A DNA stretch of 7,440 bases from Acidimicrobiia bacterium (GTDB lineage Bacteria; Actinomycetota; Acidimicrobiia; Acidimicrobiales; Ilumatobacteraceae): the NCBI GenBank assembly GCA_010025655.1, contig RGSV01000054.1, forward strand, positions 1-7,440, given 5' to 3'. The translations under genes were made by a program, and so were the position numbers. Each line of letters begins with the position of its first letter. The first letter of the stretch is position 1. Shown piece after piece: positions 5,933 to 7,440 of the stretch. A model generated the notes under the pieces. It made no database searches and was not told the DNA's origin. It saw only the letters and a program-made list of their open reading frames with translations.

Positions 5933-6613
5933 CTACGGCGTCGTGGCCGCCGCCGCATCGCGCGCCGCAAGAATCGGTGCAAGCGACGTGTTCAGCAGTT
6001 GCGCCAAGCCAATGGCACCGCGCGTGATGAGGTGTACGTTGTCGTCACGAAACCAACCATCGGTGTCACGACTAAAGGTATCCCAGTCGGCGACATGGAG
6101 ATTGTCAATCTTCTTGTCGAAACGAGCGAGCTGTTCGTTGAGCACACGAGACTTACCGCGTACATTGCCGGCGATACGGTACGTCACCCACAGCACGTCG
6201 ACGCCCTGGGTACGGGCTTCATCGGTGATGGCAATGACCGCCTGCTTGAAGTCCGGGCCAATGCGGTCGTTGTAGCCGGTGCCGATTACCACTACGTCAG
6301 TGAACTTGCCCGCGTGTCGACGTAACTGTTGCAGAGCGCTCAGTTTGGCGAAGTCCATGCATCCTTCGTGGAGCAGTCGTTGACAACCCTGGGTGGCGAA
6401 GATGGTCGACTGGCGATTGTTCATCAATTTCGCCGCCGACTCAACATGGTTGAATGCATTGAACACCGAGTCGCCGAGCACTAGCACCCGCGCTGGGCCC
6501 TCAGCATCAGGTCTGACTTTGGCACTTGCCGCGGCGGCTGCAACCGTTGCGGCGACCAGCGCGAGCGCCATCGCACGACGCAAGATTCGTCGAATGTTTT
6601 GGCTCGGGGTCAT
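5933..6613 (-). CDS. Secreted SGNH/GDSL-type hydrolase-like protein, 226 aa
   Basis: A signal peptide is clear: basic residues at 8-13 (RRILRR), a hydrophobic Ala-rich core at 14-30, and a likely cleavage after an ASA-type site near residue 31. The mature part carries SGNH esterase blocks: VLVLGDSVF (block I, Ser49), VVIGTGYNDR (block III, Asn115) and DDNVHL (block V, Asp191 and His194), so the catalytic set looks complete. C77 and C85 may form a disulfide outside the membrane. Such proteins act as esterases or acyl-transfer enzymes on cell-wall or exported glycans; the substrate here is unknown. Length is normal for a single SGNH domain. The ATG has no Shine-Dalgarno, but TACGCT lies 8 bases upstream. 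It diverges from the Rieske gene and converges on the glpX remnant. Confidence 0.85.
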   Translation of the reverse strand: MTPSQNIRRILRRAMALALVAATVAAAAASAKVRPDAEGPARVLVLGDSVFNAFNHVESAAKLMNNRQSTIFATQGCQRLLHEGCMDFAKLSALQQLRRHAGKFTDVVVIGTGYNDRIGPDFKQAVIAITDEARTQGVDVLWVTYRIAGNVRGKSRVLNEQLARFDKKIDNLHVADWDTFSRDTDGWFRDDNVHLITRGAIGLAQLLNTSLAPILAARDAAAATTP

Positions 6614-6621
6614 TGGCAGTC

Positions 6622-6627
6622 AGCGTA
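6622..6627 (-). promoter_or_regulatory. Putative -10 element (TACGCT) for the SGNH gene
   Basis: On the - strand TACGCT precedes the ATG at 6613 by 8 bases. It shares a 32-base divergent gap with the Rieske gene's element, so the two promoters must overlap or face each other closely. Confidence 0.45.
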
Positions 6628-6633
6628 TTGCCC

Positions 6634-6639
6634 TACCCT
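6634..6639 (+). promoter_or_regulatory. Putative -10 element (TACCCT) for the Rieske gene
   Basis: TACCCT lies 6 bases before the ATG at 6646, which fits a leaderless transcript. No Shine-Dalgarno precedes that ATG. Confidence 0.45.
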
Positions 6640-6645
6640 GTTGCC

Positions 6646-7197
6646 ATGGCCGATTTGTCTCGACGCAAGATACTCGGAATGCTCGCTGGTGGTTTCGTCG
6701 CTTTTCTCACTTCACCATCGGCCGTCGATGCAGCGCCGACGATTCGCGCCGGCGACACCTGCAAGAAGGTGGGTCGGCGCACGACCTCTGGCGGCAAGAC
6801 GTTTGAGTGCGTCGAGGCCAACGGCGCTCGCGTATGGAAGCGGGCCAAAGAAACAGCCAAGCCGCAACAACCCGCCAAGCCCGCCGCTGACGGCATCAAA
6901 GTGCTCGACTCGTCAGCCCTCTCAGTCGGCAAGAGTGAGAACGTCGTAGTGAGTTCGGGTGGACGCAACTTCGCCGTCGTGGTCACCCGCACCTCGGCCG
7001 GTGTTGTCGCGTTCAATCGTGCCTGCACGCACCAAGGCACGCTTGTCACGGTGAATTCTGCCAACCAGCTCTATTGCATCTCGCACGGTTCGCTGTTCAA
7101 CCTCACGACGGGTGCCGTGGTTGAGGGCCCGGCAAGTCGCGCGTTGACGCAATACAAAGTCACCGAGACCGGCGGCGCGATCTACCTCACGCTCTAA
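6646..7197 (+). CDS. Exported Rieske [2Fe-2S] protein with Tat-like signal, 183 aa
   Basis: The N-terminus MADLSRRKILGMLAGGFVAF is a twin-arginine-type signal (SRRKIL before a hydrophobic core), suggesting folded export with its cluster, with cleavage near the Ala-Ala at 29-30. Residues 35-67 (AGDTCKKVG, then GGKTFECVEANGARVWKRA) form a small two-Cys module seen in exported actinobacterial proteins. A Lys/Pro/Ala linker (68-83) leads to the Rieske domain, about 85-183. Its ligands are Cys127 and His129 in ACTHQG and Cys144 and His147 in YCISHGSLF, the usual C-x-H and C-x2-H pair with the expected spacing. There is no lipid-attachment Cys. It probably carries electrons outside the membrane, but is unlinked here to any cytochrome b or oxygenase gene. 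An in-frame GTG/ATG further upstream would enter the divergent gene, so 6646 is chosen. Confidence 0.9.
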   Translation: MADLSRRKILGMLAGGFVAFLTSPSAVDAAPTIRAGDTCKKVGRRTTSGGKTFECVEANGARVWKRAKETAKPQQPAKPAADGIKVLDSSALSVGKSENVVVSSGGRNFAVVVTRTSAGVVAFNRACTHQGTLVTVNSANQLYCISHGSLFNLTTGAVVEGPASRALTQYKVTETGGAIYLTL

Positions 7198-7219
7198 CGC
7201 AGCCGCACACCATCTGGGT

Positions 7220-7440
7220 TTAGCGGAGTGTTCCCCGCAATTCCATAATGAGGTCACCTTCATTGAAGATGTCGTTGTACGCGCCTGTGGTCACACACGC
7301 ACTGACCTTGCCGCGCATCTCACGCAATGTTGTCTCAAAGGTTCGGTTATGTGAGTCGCGCCAATTGACATAGTTCTCGACGAAGTTGCCGAAGTAGGCC
7401 TTGCCATTCGGATAGATGTCGGCTCCCCGCTGGTAATTGC
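7220..7440 (-). CDS. C-terminal 72 residues of an unrecognised protein, 5' end outside the window
   Basis: The - strand is open from the window edge to a TAA at 7220-7222. The translated end includes NYQRGADIYPNGKAYFGNFV, then NYVNWRDSHNRTFETTLREM, then KVSACVTTGAYNDIFNEGDL and finishes MELRGTLR. Composition is that of a normal soluble or exported protein, rich in aromatic and Asn residues, with one Cys and no membrane segment. I do not recognise the family from this fragment. It converges with the Rieske gene, 22 bases apart, and no terminator hairpin is visible between them. Confidence 0.6.
   Translation of the reverse strand, partial: NYQRGADIYPNGKAYFGNFVENYVNWRDSHNRTFETTLREMRGKVSACVTTGAYNDIFNEGDLIMELRGTLR

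Noticed and set aside
1..7440. CRISPR array, tRNA, rRNA, insertion sequence, phage or toxin-antitoxin genes
   Set aside because: No regularly spaced repeats, cloverleaf-like sequence, transposase or integrase motif, or toxin-antitoxin pair was found on either strand.

Overview
The window looks like chromosomal DNA from a high-GC actinobacterium, most likely from the Acidimicrobiia/Ilumatobacter side. This is an inference from three things: codon use rich in C and G at third positions, an actinobacterial-type class II fructose bisphosphatase sequence, and repeated leaderless-type starts in which a TANNNT element sits 6-8 bases before ATG or GTG. No rRNA, tRNA, CRISPR, insertion sequence or phage gene is visible.

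Region 1 (2-2648, + strand). The window opens inside an NrtR-like regulator or Nudix-linked protein. Its C-terminal winged helix is interrupted in frame by about 135 residues. After a 182-base gap with a promoter-like element and a strong Shine-Dalgarno comes a two-gene unit: an unrecognised 118-residue protein, overlapping by ATGA with a 417-residue protein. The larger protein appears to join a sliding-clamp-like N-terminal half to a YbjN / type III-secretion-chaperone-like C-terminal domain. This unit is the best candidate here for something undescribed.

Region 2 (2666-5173, - strand). Read in transcription order, this holds an acidic 130-residue protein built from two copies of one repeat, a protein with a C-terminal J domain, a KANL3/Tex30-type alpha/beta hydrolase, and a DUF554 membrane protein. 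The last three are spaced 11-16 bases apart and probably form an operon. The J-domain gene and the acidic-protein gene each carry the same TAGCGT element 7 bases before a GTG start.

Region 3 (5205-5922, + strand). This is a class II fructose-1,6-bisphosphatase (glpX) that lacks about 100 central codons and changes frame at the junction. It is a pseudogene or an assembly error. A GC-rich hairpin separates it from the convergent gene downstream.

Region 4 (5933-7440). A secreted SGNH/GDSL-type protein (-) and an exported Rieske iron-sulfur protein (+) diverge from a 32-base intergenic region that seems to hold both promoters. The window closes with the C-terminal 72 residues of an unrecognised protein on the - strand. 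Apart from the putative operon, the genes look like independent housekeeping or accessory units and do not form one obvious pathway.
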